7,114 bases of DNA from an uncultured Coriobacteriaceae bacterium (GCA_902781245.1 CACZIP010000102.1:1-7114), one strand, 5' to 3'; positions 1-6,118 are shown, numbered from the stretch's first letter. The notes: a model not told the origin generated them from the letters alone. A program made the numbers and translations.

Positions 1-2
1 AA

Positions 3-76
3 GTGGCACAGCGTTCCCTGGGAGCTGTGTGCCATTTTGATAAGTGGCACACAGCTCCCAGGGAACGCTGTGCCAC
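3..76. repeat. Long inverted repeat, REP/BIME-like doublet
   Basis: Bases 3-34 are the exact reverse complement of 45-76, giving 32 perfect pairs; three inner pairs (35-37 with 42-44, one of them G-T) lengthen the stem to 35. The loop is only four bases (38-41). Each arm is itself an imperfect palindrome that begins GTGGCACA and ends TGTGCCAC, with TTCCC/GGGA in its middle. The element is therefore two inverted copies of a roughly 33-base palindromic unit, the layout of paired REP (BIME-like) elements. No T-run follows the stem on either strand, so it is not a classical intrinsic terminator, although it might still end or protect an upstream transcript. No transposase is visible. The structure is certain; the class name is inferred. 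Confidence 0.8.
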
Positions 77-88
77 CCATCTCATCAT

Positions 89-193
89 ATTAGGCAGAAA
101 CCCTCTCTGTTTCTACCTAATTATAGGCACAAATCGGCAGCAAATCGCAAGTCAGCCAAGGTTAATTCACCATCCTCAAGTTTGCTGCCTAAT
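89..193 (+). promoter_or_regulatory. Leader with mutually exclusive pairings / half-sites
   Basis: This gene-free stretch ahead of the ferredoxin gene is richer in A and T than the genes. ATTAGGCAGAAAC (89-101) can pair with GTTTCTACCTAAT (109-121) with one mismatch across a 7-base loop. Its first nine bases are also the exact reverse complement of CTGCCTAAT (185-193). The overlapping segment TTTGCTGCC (181-189) is in turn the exact reverse complement of GGCAGCAAA (136-144). The 181-193 block thus has two competing partners. That could mean a switching RNA leader, or repeated half-sites of a DNA-binding regulator of the AOR genes. I could not assign a known riboswitch class (including Moco RNA), and I found no convincing -35/-10 pair here. 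Confidence 0.45.
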
Positions 194-243
194 GCACGTG
201 ATTGAATGGTTTCGAGGGTAAATGAGAGAGAAGGAGGTGTTCT

Positions 244-720
244 ATGGCTAAACAGCTAGTCGTAGACCCGAAGAAGTGCGTTGCATGCCGCACGTGCGAG
301 CTTGTCTGCTCGTTCAAGCACAACGAGGAGTTCAACCCGCGCCTGAGCAACGTGTCCGTGTTCCATTACGAGGAAGCGGCCATCACCGTGCCCATCATGT
401 GCATGCAGTGCGATGAGGCCAGCTGCGCGGCGATCTGCCCGACCGGTGCGCTCAAGCGCAACGCCGAGGGCGTCATCACGCACGACGCCAACAAGTGCAT
501 CGTCTGCAAGATGTGCGTCAGCGCATGCCCGCTGGGCAACGTTTCGTACTCGGTTGCCAAGAAGAAGATCTTCAAGTGCGATCTGTGCGACGGCGAGACG
601 TGGTGCGCAGTCCACTGCCCGACCGGTGCGATTTCCGTCGTCGACCCCGACGAGGTCCCCGACAAGAAGAAGCTCGCCGCTGACAAGCTCAAGGCAGCTG
701 TTGAGGAGGTGTGTGCATAA
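244..720 (+). CDS. AOR-associated ferredoxin with four [4Fe-4S] clusters
   Basis: A 158-residue polyferredoxin of the DmsB/HycB/AorA-like type, predicted to carry electrons from the tungsten enzyme encoded directly downstream. Sixteen cysteines fall into four groups: C12-C15-C18-C22, C53-C56-C61-C65, C85-C88-C91-C95 and C112-C115-C121-C125. Three groups have the fourth Cys followed by Pro. This is enough for four [4Fe-4S] clusters; a further C157 lies near the end. There is no signal peptide or membrane segment, so the protein is cytoplasmic. The tail after residue 135 is charged and Lys-rich. AAGGAGGT at 231-238, five bases ahead of the ATG, fixes the start. The stop overlaps the AOR start by one base (TAATG), so translation is probably coupled. 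The AorA subunit of Aromatoleum aromaticum AOR has the same make-up (family knowledge). Confidence 0.93.
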   Translation: MAKQLVVDPKKCVACRTCELVCSFKHNEEFNPRLSNVSVFHYEEAAITVPIMCMQCDEASCAAICPTGALKRNAEGVITHDANKCIVCKMCVSACPLGNVSYSVAKKKIFKCDLCDGETWCAVHCPTGAISVVDPDEVPDKKKLAADKLKAAVEEVCA

Positions 721-2531
721 TGACACGCGGAAACGGCTGGATCGGAACGATCCTTCGCGTCAACCTGACCGAAGGCACCATCAAGAAAGAACCGCTCAAC
801 ATGCAGGACGCCAAGGACTACGTCGGCGCACGCGGTTTGGGCACCAAATACTACTGCAACGAAGTCGACCCGAAGGTCGACCCCCTGTCGCCCGAGAACA
901 AGCTCATCTTCATGACCGGCCCGCTCACCGGCACCGCCGCATGCTCTGCCGGTCGTTACGAGGTTGTCTCGAAGGCACCGCTCACGGGCACCATCGGCGC
1001 TGCCAATTCCGGCGGCCACTTCGGCCCCGAGCTCAAGTACGCTGGCTATGACGGCATCATCTTCGAGGGCAAAGCCGAGACGCCTGTCTACCTGCACATC
1101 GACGACGAGCTGGTCGAGCTCCTTCCGGCTGACGACCTGTGGGGCCAGGGCGTGCACCCCGTGACCGAGGCCCTCGAGGCCAAGCACGGCAAGGTCCACG
1201 TGGCCACCATCGGCCGTCCGGGCGAGCGCATGATGCTGTACGCCGGCGTCATGAACGACAAGAACCGCGCTGCCGGCCGTGGCGGCATGGGCGCCGTCAT
1301 GGGTTCGAAGAACCTCAAGGCCGTCGTCGTGCGTGGCACGGGCGGCGTGAAGGTCGCCAATCCTGAGAAGTTCATGGAGGAAGCCACCAAGGCCCGCACC
1401 ATGCTCCGCGCACATCCTGTCACCGGCGAGGGCCTAGCTGCCCTCGGCACCGAGATCCTCGTGAACATCGTCAACGAGGTCGGCGGCCTGCCGTTGCACA
1501 ACGGCCGTGACGGTTCGTACTGGGACAAGGCCGATGACACGTCCGGCGAACGCCTGGTCGAAACCCATCTCGTCAAGAACCAGGGCTGCTTCGGCTGCAC
1601 CATCGCCTGCGGTCGCGTGACCAAGATCGAAGGCCGCGGCGACCTCGACGGCTTCGGCGAGGGCCCCGAGTACGAGGCCGGTTGGTCTTACGGCGCTGCC
1701 TGCGGTGTCAACGACATCGGCGCCATCGTCAAGGCCAACTTCATCTGCAACGAAGAGGGCATGGACCCGATCACCCTCGGCTCGACCGTCGCCTGCGCGA
1801 TGGAGCTCTTCGAGATGGGCGCCATTCCCGAGTCCGACATCGGCTTCCCGCTGCGCTTCGGCGACGCCGAGGCCATGGTCAAGCTGACCCAGATGTGCGC
1901 CGACGGCGAAGGGTTCGGCAACATCATCGGCCTGGGCTCGTATCGTCTGGCCGAGAAATACGGTCATCCTGAGCTCTCCATGTCCACGAAGAAGCAGGAA
2001 ATGCCGGCTTACGACGGCCGCGCCATCCAAGGCATCGGCCTCGAGTACGCCACCTCGAACCGTGGCGGCTGCCATGTCCGCGGCTACATGATCAGCCCTG
2101 AGGTCCTCGGCCTTCCGGTCAAGCTCGACCCACAGGTCACCGAGGGCAAGGGCGCACTGCTCAAGACCTTCCAGGACCTGACGGCTCTGTGCGACTCGAC
2201 GGGCATCTGCCTGTTCACCACGTTCGGCATCGGACTGCCCGAGATTGCCGGCCAGTACCGCGAGGCCGTGGGCTCCGACGAGACCGACGAGGAGATCCTG
2301 CTGAAGGGCGAGCGCATCTGGAACCTTGAGAAGCGCTTCAACATCGAGGCAGGCGTCGAGAAGGACACCCTGCCGCCGCGTCTGCTGCGCGAGGCGCTGC
2401 CGTCCGGCCCCGCCAAGGGCAAGGTCAACGAACTGCAGACGATGCTCGCCGACTACTACGCGGCCCGCAACTGGACGTCCGATGGCATCCCCACCCAGGA
2501 GAAGCTCGACGAGCTGAACCTGACGTACTAG
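720..2531 (+). CDS. aor: Aldehyde ferredoxin oxidoreductase (tungsten AOR family)
   Basis: A 603-residue catalytic subunit that should oxidise aldehydes to carboxylic acids (or the reverse) at a tungsten bis-pyranopterin site. Its length matches archaeal AOR (about 605). The N-terminal third has the family's pterin-binding sequences (GARGLGTKYY, TGPLTGT, GRGGMGAVMGSKNLKA). C290-x2-C293-x3-C297 plus C497 in DSTGIC would bind one [4Fe-4S] cluster, closely matching the positions in Pyrococcus furiosus AOR. DSTGIC is also the second DxxGL(C/D) pterin motif; the first reads NEEGMD (344-349), with Asn for the first Asp. GPEYE (around 315-319) and H452 in GGCHVRGY are probable active-site residues. 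GAGGAGGT at 703-710 favours ATG 720 over GTG 711. Substrate range, and W versus Mo, cannot be read from sequence. Confidence 0.95.
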   Translation: MTRGNGWIGTILRVNLTEGTIKKEPLNMQDAKDYVGARGLGTKYYCNEVDPKVDPLSPENKLIFMTGPLTGTAACSAGRYEVVSKAPLTGTIGAANSGGHFGPELKYAGYDGIIFEGKAETPVYLHIDDELVELLPADDLWGQGVHPVTEALEAKHGKVHVATIGRPGERMMLYAGVMNDKNRAAGRGGMGAVMGSKNLKAVVVRGTGGVKVANPEKFMEEATKARTMLRAHPVTGEGLAALGTEILVNIVNEVGGLPLHNGRDGSYWDKADDTSGERLVETHLVKNQGCFGCTIACGRVTKIEGRGDLDGFGEGPEYEAGWSYGAACGVNDIGAIVKANFICNEEGMDPITLGSTVACAMELFEMGAIPESDIGFPLRFGDAEAMVKLTQMCADGEGFGNIIGLGSYRLAEKYGHPELSMSTKKQEMPAYDGRAIQGIGLEYATSNRGGCHVRGYMISPEVLGLPVKLDPQVTEGKGALLKTFQDLTALCDSTGICLFTTFGIGLPEIAGQYREAVGSDETDEEILLKGERIWNLEKRFNIEAGVEKDTLPPRLLREALPSGPAKGKVNELQTMLADYYAARNWTSDGIPTQEKLDELNLTY

Positions 2532-2541
2532 TTACAGAGAA

Positions 2542-2573
2542 TCGGGTCGGAGGGGCTGTCCCCTTCGACCCGA
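2542..2573 (+). repeat. Hairpin between AOR and moaD genes
   Basis: A 14-pair stem (2542-2555 with 2560-2573, including one G-T pair) closes a CTGT loop, starting 11 bases after the AOR stop. No T-run follows, so full termination is unlikely. It may stabilise the upstream mRNA 3' end, cause partial termination or be a processing site. It shares the plan GTCG-NN-GGG-loop-CCC-NN-CGAC with hairpins at 2863-2895 and 5966-5996. It could equally be a REP-type repeat. Confidence 0.75.
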
Positions 2574-2591
2574 CTTCGAACGGAGCTACCT

Positions 2592-2864
2592 ATGCTCGTC
2601 AAGTTCTTTGCAACATATCGCCAAATCACTGGCTGCAAAACATGCGACGTTCCCGCGCCCGGGAGCGTCCTTGCGCTTATGGAAGACCTTTCCGAGCGTT
2701 GGCCCGAGTTCCGTGACCTCATCTTGAACGAGGACGGCACCGACAAGGGCGACGACGTCATCATCATGGTCAACGGCCGCCATATCGAGCATCTCGACGG
2801 CGTGGCCACCAAGCTGACCGAGCAGGATTACGTCGCCATCACCCCTCTCGTTGCCGGTGGGTAA
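2592..2864 (+). CDS. moaD: MoaD/ThiS-like small sulfur carrier protein
   Basis: A 90-residue beta-grasp (ubiquitin-like) protein of MoaD size. It ends precisely in Gly89-Gly90, the tail that an E1-like enzyme adenylates and that then carries sulfur as a thiocarboxylate. Family features are the LVKFFATYRQITG start, the VNGRHIEHLDG segment and the TEQDYVAITPLVAGG end. In molybdopterin synthase the protein pairs with MoaE to form the dithiolene; MoaE is not in this window. Its place between AOR and the electron-transfer genes suggests a copy devoted to the tungsten cofactor of this enzyme (inference). GGAG at 2582-2585 lies six bases before the ATG. A CxxC (C15, C18) near the N-terminus is not needed for family function. 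Hairpins bound the gene on both sides. ThiS is the less likely alternative given the AOR context. Confidence 0.92.
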   Translation: MLVKFFATYRQITGCKTCDVPAPGSVLALMEDLSERWPEFRDLILNEDGTDKGDDVIIMVNGRHIEHLDGVATKLTEQDYVAITPLVAGG

Positions 2865-2895
2865 TGAGTCGTTGGGACTGTCCCAACGACTCATT
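2863..2895 (+). repeat. Perfect hairpin spanning moaD stop and nuoE leader
   Basis: A 15-pair perfect stem (2863-2877 with 2881-2895) closes a three-base CTG loop. It begins inside the moaD stop codon (TAA 2862-2864) and ends eight bases before the GAGG of the next gene. It contains an ATG at 2864 in frame with nuoE. There is no T-run after it. It could shield the moaD message end, slow ribosomes leaving moaD or be an inserted REP-like unit. Its core GGGACTGTCCC resembles the core of the hairpin at 2542-2573. Confidence 0.78.
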
Positions 2896-2902
2896 GGAAA
2901 AC

Positions 2903-2906
2903 GAGG
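2903..2906 (+). promoter_or_regulatory. Ribosome binding site deciding the nuoE start
   Basis: GAGG lies five bases before ATG 2912 and favours this start. The in-frame ATG at 2864 has only a poor GGTGGG upstream and sits within the hairpin, so initiation there would be hindered. Confidence 0.65.
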
Positions 2907-2911
2907 TATCT

Positions 2912-3409
2912 ATGACCGAAGTCAATCATGCCTCGAAGATTGCTGAGATCATCGAGGCGTATCCTGTTGACCAGCGTTTTGCACTTGCTGCGATGCAGGA
3001 CATGCAACACGCATTCAACTACATTCCCGAAGAGGGTCTTGCGGCGCTAGCCGAATACCTTGGCTGCCCGCAAGCCCAGCTGTATTCCATGGCGACGTTT
3101 TACAAAGCGTTGTCGCTCACCCCGAAGGGCGAGCACATCATCAAGATCTGCAACGGCACGGCGTGCCATCTTCGCGGCGCCATGAACCTGGCCACCGAAC
3201 TCAAACGAGACCTCGGCATCGAGCCTGGCGAGACCACCGAGAACGGCGAGTTCTCGGTCGAGCTCGTCAACTGCCTGGGTTCGTGCGCGCTCGCTCCCGT
3301 CATGGTCGTCGACGGTAACTATCACAACAAACTGCGCGTCGAGCAGATCCCCGGCATCATCGAAAGCTATGCCGCATCTGGAGCCGAGGAGGTGACCGCA
3401 AATGATTAA
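2912..3409 (+). CDS. nuoE: NuoE/HndA-like [2Fe-2S] subunit
   Basis: A 165-residue subunit of the complex I 24-kDa / HndA / HydC family, a thioredoxin-fold protein with one [2Fe-2S] cluster beside the FMN subunit. The ligands are C80-x4-C85 (CNGTAC) and C121-x3-C125 (CLGSC), spaced as in the family. The helical N-terminus contains the usual ALAAMQDMQHAFNYIPEEGL and MATFYKALSLTPKG segments. ATG 2912 is chosen because it has a Shine-Dalgarno site and gives the normal NuoE length; starting at ATG 2864 would add 16 residues translated from a hairpin. The gene overlaps the NuoF-like gene by eight bases, pointing to fixed stoichiometry. It is predicted to pass electrons between FMN and the other FeS clusters of an NAD(H)-linked module. 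Cytoplasmic; no membrane segments. Confidence 0.92.
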   Translation: MTEVNHASKIAEIIEAYPVDQRFALAAMQDMQHAFNYIPEEGLAALAEYLGCPQAQLYSMATFYKALSLTPKGEHIIKICNGTACHLRGAMNLATELKRDLGIEPGETTENGEFSVELVNCLGSCALAPVMVVDGNYHNKLRVEQIPGIIESYAASGAEEVTAND

Positions 3410-5204
3410 CGGAACCGAGAGGATCCTCGTCTGCTGCGGCACCGGCTGCATCGCTAACGGCGCACTCGGCGTGGCCGACGCCATCGAGCGCGAACTTGTC
3501 GCGCACGGCTTGTCTGACGAGGTGAAAGTCGACGTCAGCGTCGTGCGCACAGGCTGCTCGGGCGAATGCGAGCAAGGCCCCATCGTGCGCTTCATGCCAC
3601 GCGACCTCATGTACTACCGCGTGAAGGAACGCGATGCCGCAGCCATCGTCGAATCACTCGAAGGCGAACCCGTCAAGAAGCTTCTCTTCAAGAAGGACGG
3701 CGAAACCTACGAGCACATGGACGACAACCCCTACTATGCCTTGCAGCACAAGGTCGTGCTCAAGGACGTCGGCATCATCGACCCGCTGTCACTCGACGAC
3801 TACATCGCACGCGGTGGCTACGAGGGCCTGAAGAAGGCGCTTGCCATGACGCCCGACGAGATCATCACCGAAGTCGAGAAATCCGGCCTGCGCGGCAAGG
3901 GCGGCGCCGGCTTCCCCACCGGGCGCAAATGGCGCACAGCCGCCGGCTACGATGTCTTCCCCAAATACATCGTCTGCAACGGCGACGAGGGCGACCCCGG
4001 CGCATTCATGGACGGCTCGACGATGGAGGGCAGCCCGCATGCCGTCATCGAGGGCATGATCATCGGTGCGCTCGCCATCGGCGCCGAAGAGGGCGTGCTC
4101 TACATCCGCGACGAATACGCGCTCGCACGCGACCACATCCAGCACGCCATCGACGACGCATACGCAACCGGCATCCTGGGCGAGTCCATCATGGGAACCG
4201 ACCACAAACTCGATCTTTCCATCGTCCGCGGCGGTGGCGCGTTCGTCTGCGGCGAGTCGACGGCGCTCATGGCGTCGATCGAAGGCCGCGTGGGCGAACC
4301 GCGCGCCAAGTACATCCGCAGCGTGCAACGCGGCTTGTTCGACCACCCGACGGTGCTCAACAATGTCGAGTCGCTCGCATCTATTCCGACGATCCTGCGC
4401 GAAGGCGGCGAGGCGTACGCCCAGGTGGGCACCGAGCGCTCGAAGGGCACGAAAGTGTTCGCCATGGTCGGCAAGGTCAAGCACACGGGCCTCGTCGAGG
4501 TCCCCATGGGCACCACCCTCCGCACGCTCATCTACGACATCGGCGGCGGCATCATCGACGATCGCCCGTTCAAGGCCATCCAGACCGGCGGCCCGTCGGG
4601 CGGCTGCATCCCCGAAGAGCTGCTCGACCTTCCCGTCGACTTCGACACCCTCGTCGAATACGGCGCGATGATGGGATCGGGCGGCATGATCGTCATGGAC
4701 GACCGCTCGTGCATGGTCGAGGTCGCGCGCTACTACGTCGACTTCCTGTGCGAGGAAAGCTGCGGCAAATGCACGCCGTGCCGTGAAGGCCTGCGCCAGA
4801 TGCGCGCCATCCTAACTGATATCTGCGAAGGTCGCGGCAAGCCGGGCGACATCGAACTGCTCGAGCGCATCGGGCGCACGATGCAGGACGCATCGCTGTG
4901 CGCCCTTGGTCGCACGGCACCGAACCCCGTCATGACCACCATCAAGTTCTTCCGCGACGAGTACGAAGCGCACATCGACCGCAAGGAATGCCCTGCGGGC
5001 GTCTGCGCCGAGCTGACCCAGTTCGCCATCAAACCCGATGCCTGCACAGGTTGCGGTTTGTGCTCGCGCGCCTGTCCGGCTGGTGCCATTTCGGGCGGCC
5101 GCAAGGAAGTTCACGTCATCGATCCGGCCAAGTGCATCGCTTGCGGCAGCTGCCGTGAGGCATGCCGCTTCGATGCGGTGCTGACCGAGAGGAGGCCCGC
5201 ATGA
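3402..5204 (+). CDS. nuoF: NuoF/HndC/HydB-like NAD(H)- and FMN-binding subunit
   Basis: A 600-residue flavoprotein fusing four parts. Residues 1-100 form a thioredoxin-like [2Fe-2S] domain (C11-x4-C16, C52-x3-C56). The 51-kDa core has the NADH/FMN loop GKGGAGFPTGRKW (165-177) and NGDEGDPG (193-200). An SLBB-like region (GTTLRTLIYDIGGG) is followed by the N3-type [4Fe-4S] site C454-x2-C457-x2-C460 plus C500. The C-terminus is a two-cluster ferredoxin (C548/551/554/558 and C578/581/584/588). H524-x5-C530-x4-C535 ahead of the ferredoxin resembles the zinc site described for HydB (from memory). This layout belongs to soluble hydrogenase or bifurcating modules (HndC, HydB) and not to plain complex I NuoF. 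AGGAGGT at 3387-3393 supports ATG 3402. Expected role: exchanging electrons with NAD+, possibly with bifurcation. NAD versus NADP is not determined. Confidence 0.94.
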   Translation: MINGTERILVCCGTGCIANGALGVADAIERELVAHGLSDEVKVDVSVVRTGCSGECEQGPIVRFMPRDLMYYRVKERDAAAIVESLEGEPVKKLLFKKDGETYEHMDDNPYYALQHKVVLKDVGIIDPLSLDDYIARGGYEGLKKALAMTPDEIITEVEKSGLRGKGGAGFPTGRKWRTAAGYDVFPKYIVCNGDEGDPGAFMDGSTMEGSPHAVIEGMIIGALAIGAEEGVLYIRDEYALARDHIQHAIDDAYATGILGESIMGTDHKLDLSIVRGGGAFVCGESTALMASIEGRVGEPRAKYIRSVQRGLFDHPTVLNNVESLASIPTILREGGEAYAQVGTERSKGTKVFAMVGKVKHTGLVEVPMGTTLRTLIYDIGGGIIDDRPFKAIQTGGPSGGCIPEELLDLPVDFDTLVEYGAMMGSGGMIVMDDRSCMVEVARYYVDFLCEESCGKCTPCREGLRQMRAILTDICEGRGKPGDIELLERIGRTMQDASLCALGRTAPNPVMTTIKFFRDEYEAHIDRKECPAGVCAELTQFAIKPDACTGCGLCSRACPAGAISGGRKEVHVIDPAKCIACGSCREACRFDAVLTERRPA

Positions 5205-5956
5205 GCGACATGATCACTGTGACCATCGATGGTATCGAATGCACCTGTGAAAAGGGCGAATACATCTACGACGTCGCTAAACGCAATGGTATCAAGATTC
5301 CGACGCTGTGCCGCCACGACGCGTTCGAAGACCACCGCGCATGCTGCCGCATCTGCATCGTGGAGGTCGAACAGCGCGGTCGCACCAAGGTCGTCACCTC
5401 GTGCGTCTACCCCATCGACGGCGAATGCGAGATTCGCACGAACTCCGAGCGCATCCAGGAAGAGCGCGCCGTGCTTTACGCGCTGCTCGGCCATCGCGCT
5501 CCCGAAGCCGAGCTCATCGGCAAGATGAGCCGTCGTCTCGACATGAACGGGTTCGAGCGTCTGGTGTCGATTGACAACGAGAAGTGCATCCTGTGCGGAC
5601 TGTGCGTGCAAGCATGCAACAGTCTGGGCACGGGCGCCATCTCGACCGTGCTGCGCGGCACCGAGAAGAAGGTGGCGACGCCCTACGATGAGCCTTCGAA
5701 GTTCTGCGTCGGTTGCCTGAGCTGCGCGAACGTATGCCCCACTGGCGCCATCGAGTACTCGCAAACCGATACGATTCGCACGATTTGGCACCGCGATTTC
5801 GAACTTCTGCATTGCGCGGAATGCGGCGAGGTCATGGGCACGGCCGAGTCGGTGCGCCATGCAGTCGGCCCCGACGGCGAACTGCCGACCATCTGCGATG
5901 CGTGCCGCAAGAAGAGGCTCGCGAACGAGATGATGGCAACATATCGTTACGTGTAG
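5201..5956 (+). CDS. Short NuoG/HydA-N-terminal-like FeS subunit
   Basis: A 251-residue FeS protein resembling the N-terminus of NuoG, HndD or HydA, with no catalytic domain. Residues 1-75 form a plant-type [2Fe-2S] ferredoxin (C37, C49, C52, C68; C48 is an alternative ligand). The usual HxxxCxxC [4Fe-4S] site is missing: H98 sits where its histidine is expected, but no cysteines follow. Two [4Fe-4S] clusters follow: C129-x2-C132-x2-C135-x3-C139 and C169-x2-C172-x2-C175-x3-C179. The tail has C205-x2-C208 and C232-x2-C235, which look like a zinc ribbon or an extra cluster. There is no H-cluster motif, so it is not a hydrogenase. GGAGG at 5191-5195 supports ATG 5201, which overlaps the nuoF stop by four bases (ATGA). 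Likely role: FeS wiring between the NuoEF-like pair and the AOR-ferredoxin pair. Confidence 0.88.
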   Translation: MSDMITVTIDGIECTCEKGEYIYDVAKRNGIKIPTLCRHDAFEDHRACCRICIVEVEQRGRTKVVTSCVYPIDGECEIRTNSERIQEERAVLYALLGHRAPEAELIGKMSRRLDMNGFERLVSIDNEKCILCGLCVQACNSLGTGAISTVLRGTEKKVATPYDEPSKFCVGCLSCANVCPTGAIEYSQTDTIRTIWHRDFELLHCAECGEVMGTAESVRHAVGPDGELPTICDACRKKRLANEMMATYRYV

Positions 5957-5965
5957 TCAGCGAAC

Positions 5966-5996
5966 CTGGTCGAAAGGGTCAACCCCTTTCGACCAG
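5966..5996 (+). repeat. Hairpin after the last electron-transfer gene
   Basis: A perfect 13-pair stem (5966-5978 with 5984-5996) with loop TCAAC starts ten bases after the NuoG-like stop. Its arms (GGTCGAAAGGG and its complement) repeat the plan of the hairpin at 2542-2573. No T-run follows, so by itself it probably protects or processes the 3' end; termination may be completed at 6050-6094. Confidence 0.75.
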
Positions 5997-6049
5997 AGCT
6001 GTTATACGCCACCGCATAAGTCGAGTTGACCCCTCGCTGCGGCGGAAAG

Positions 6050-6094
6050 GATGAGCCGGAGCGCTTCCCAATACCCACAGCGCCCCGGCTCATC
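6050..6094 (+). terminator. Putative transcription terminator
   Basis: GATGAGCCGGAGCGCT (6050-6065) pairs with 6079-6094, giving 16 positions with one A-C mismatch and a 13-base loop. The stem is GC-rich and is followed by TATACTTTAA, only a weak T-tract, so efficiency is uncertain. It lies in the 200-base gap between the AOR cluster and the E1-like gene, where the cluster would be expected to end. It could alternatively be a structured leader of the downstream gene. Confidence 0.5.
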
Positions 6095-6118
6095 TATACT
6101 TTAACACCATACCGAATA

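Noticed and set aside
89..193. Assignment of the leader to the Moco riboswitch class
   Set aside because: The AOR context makes it tempting, but I could not match the class consensus by eye, so only an unnamed structured leader is reported.
3..221. A 72-codon plus-strand frame before the ferredoxin gene
   Set aside because: It runs through the long inverted repeat and the leader, lacks a ribosome binding site and has no recognisable family features.
711..719. GTG at 711 as the AOR start
   Set aside because: It directly abuts the Shine-Dalgarno sequence at 703-710; ATG 720 has proper spacing and begins with the family-like sequence MTRGNGWIG.
366..1415. A 349-codon frame on the minus strand opposite ferredoxin and AOR
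   Set aside because: It is a high-GC shadow of two well-supported genes; its Ala/His/Val-rich product has no domain logic and it spans a gene junction.
3566..4786. A 406-codon plus-strand frame inside the NuoF-like gene
   Set aside because: The product is Arg/His/Pro-rich, typical of an out-of-frame read of high-GC coding DNA, and the NuoF frame is unambiguous.
5111..5860. A 249-codon minus-strand frame opposite the NuoG-like gene
   Set aside because: It is a shadow of the NuoF/NuoG-like coding region with no family features or ribosome site.
5201..5956. [FeFe]-hydrogenase subunit
   Set aside because: The N-terminal FeS layout is similar, but the protein ends before any H-cluster domain and has none of its cysteine motifs.
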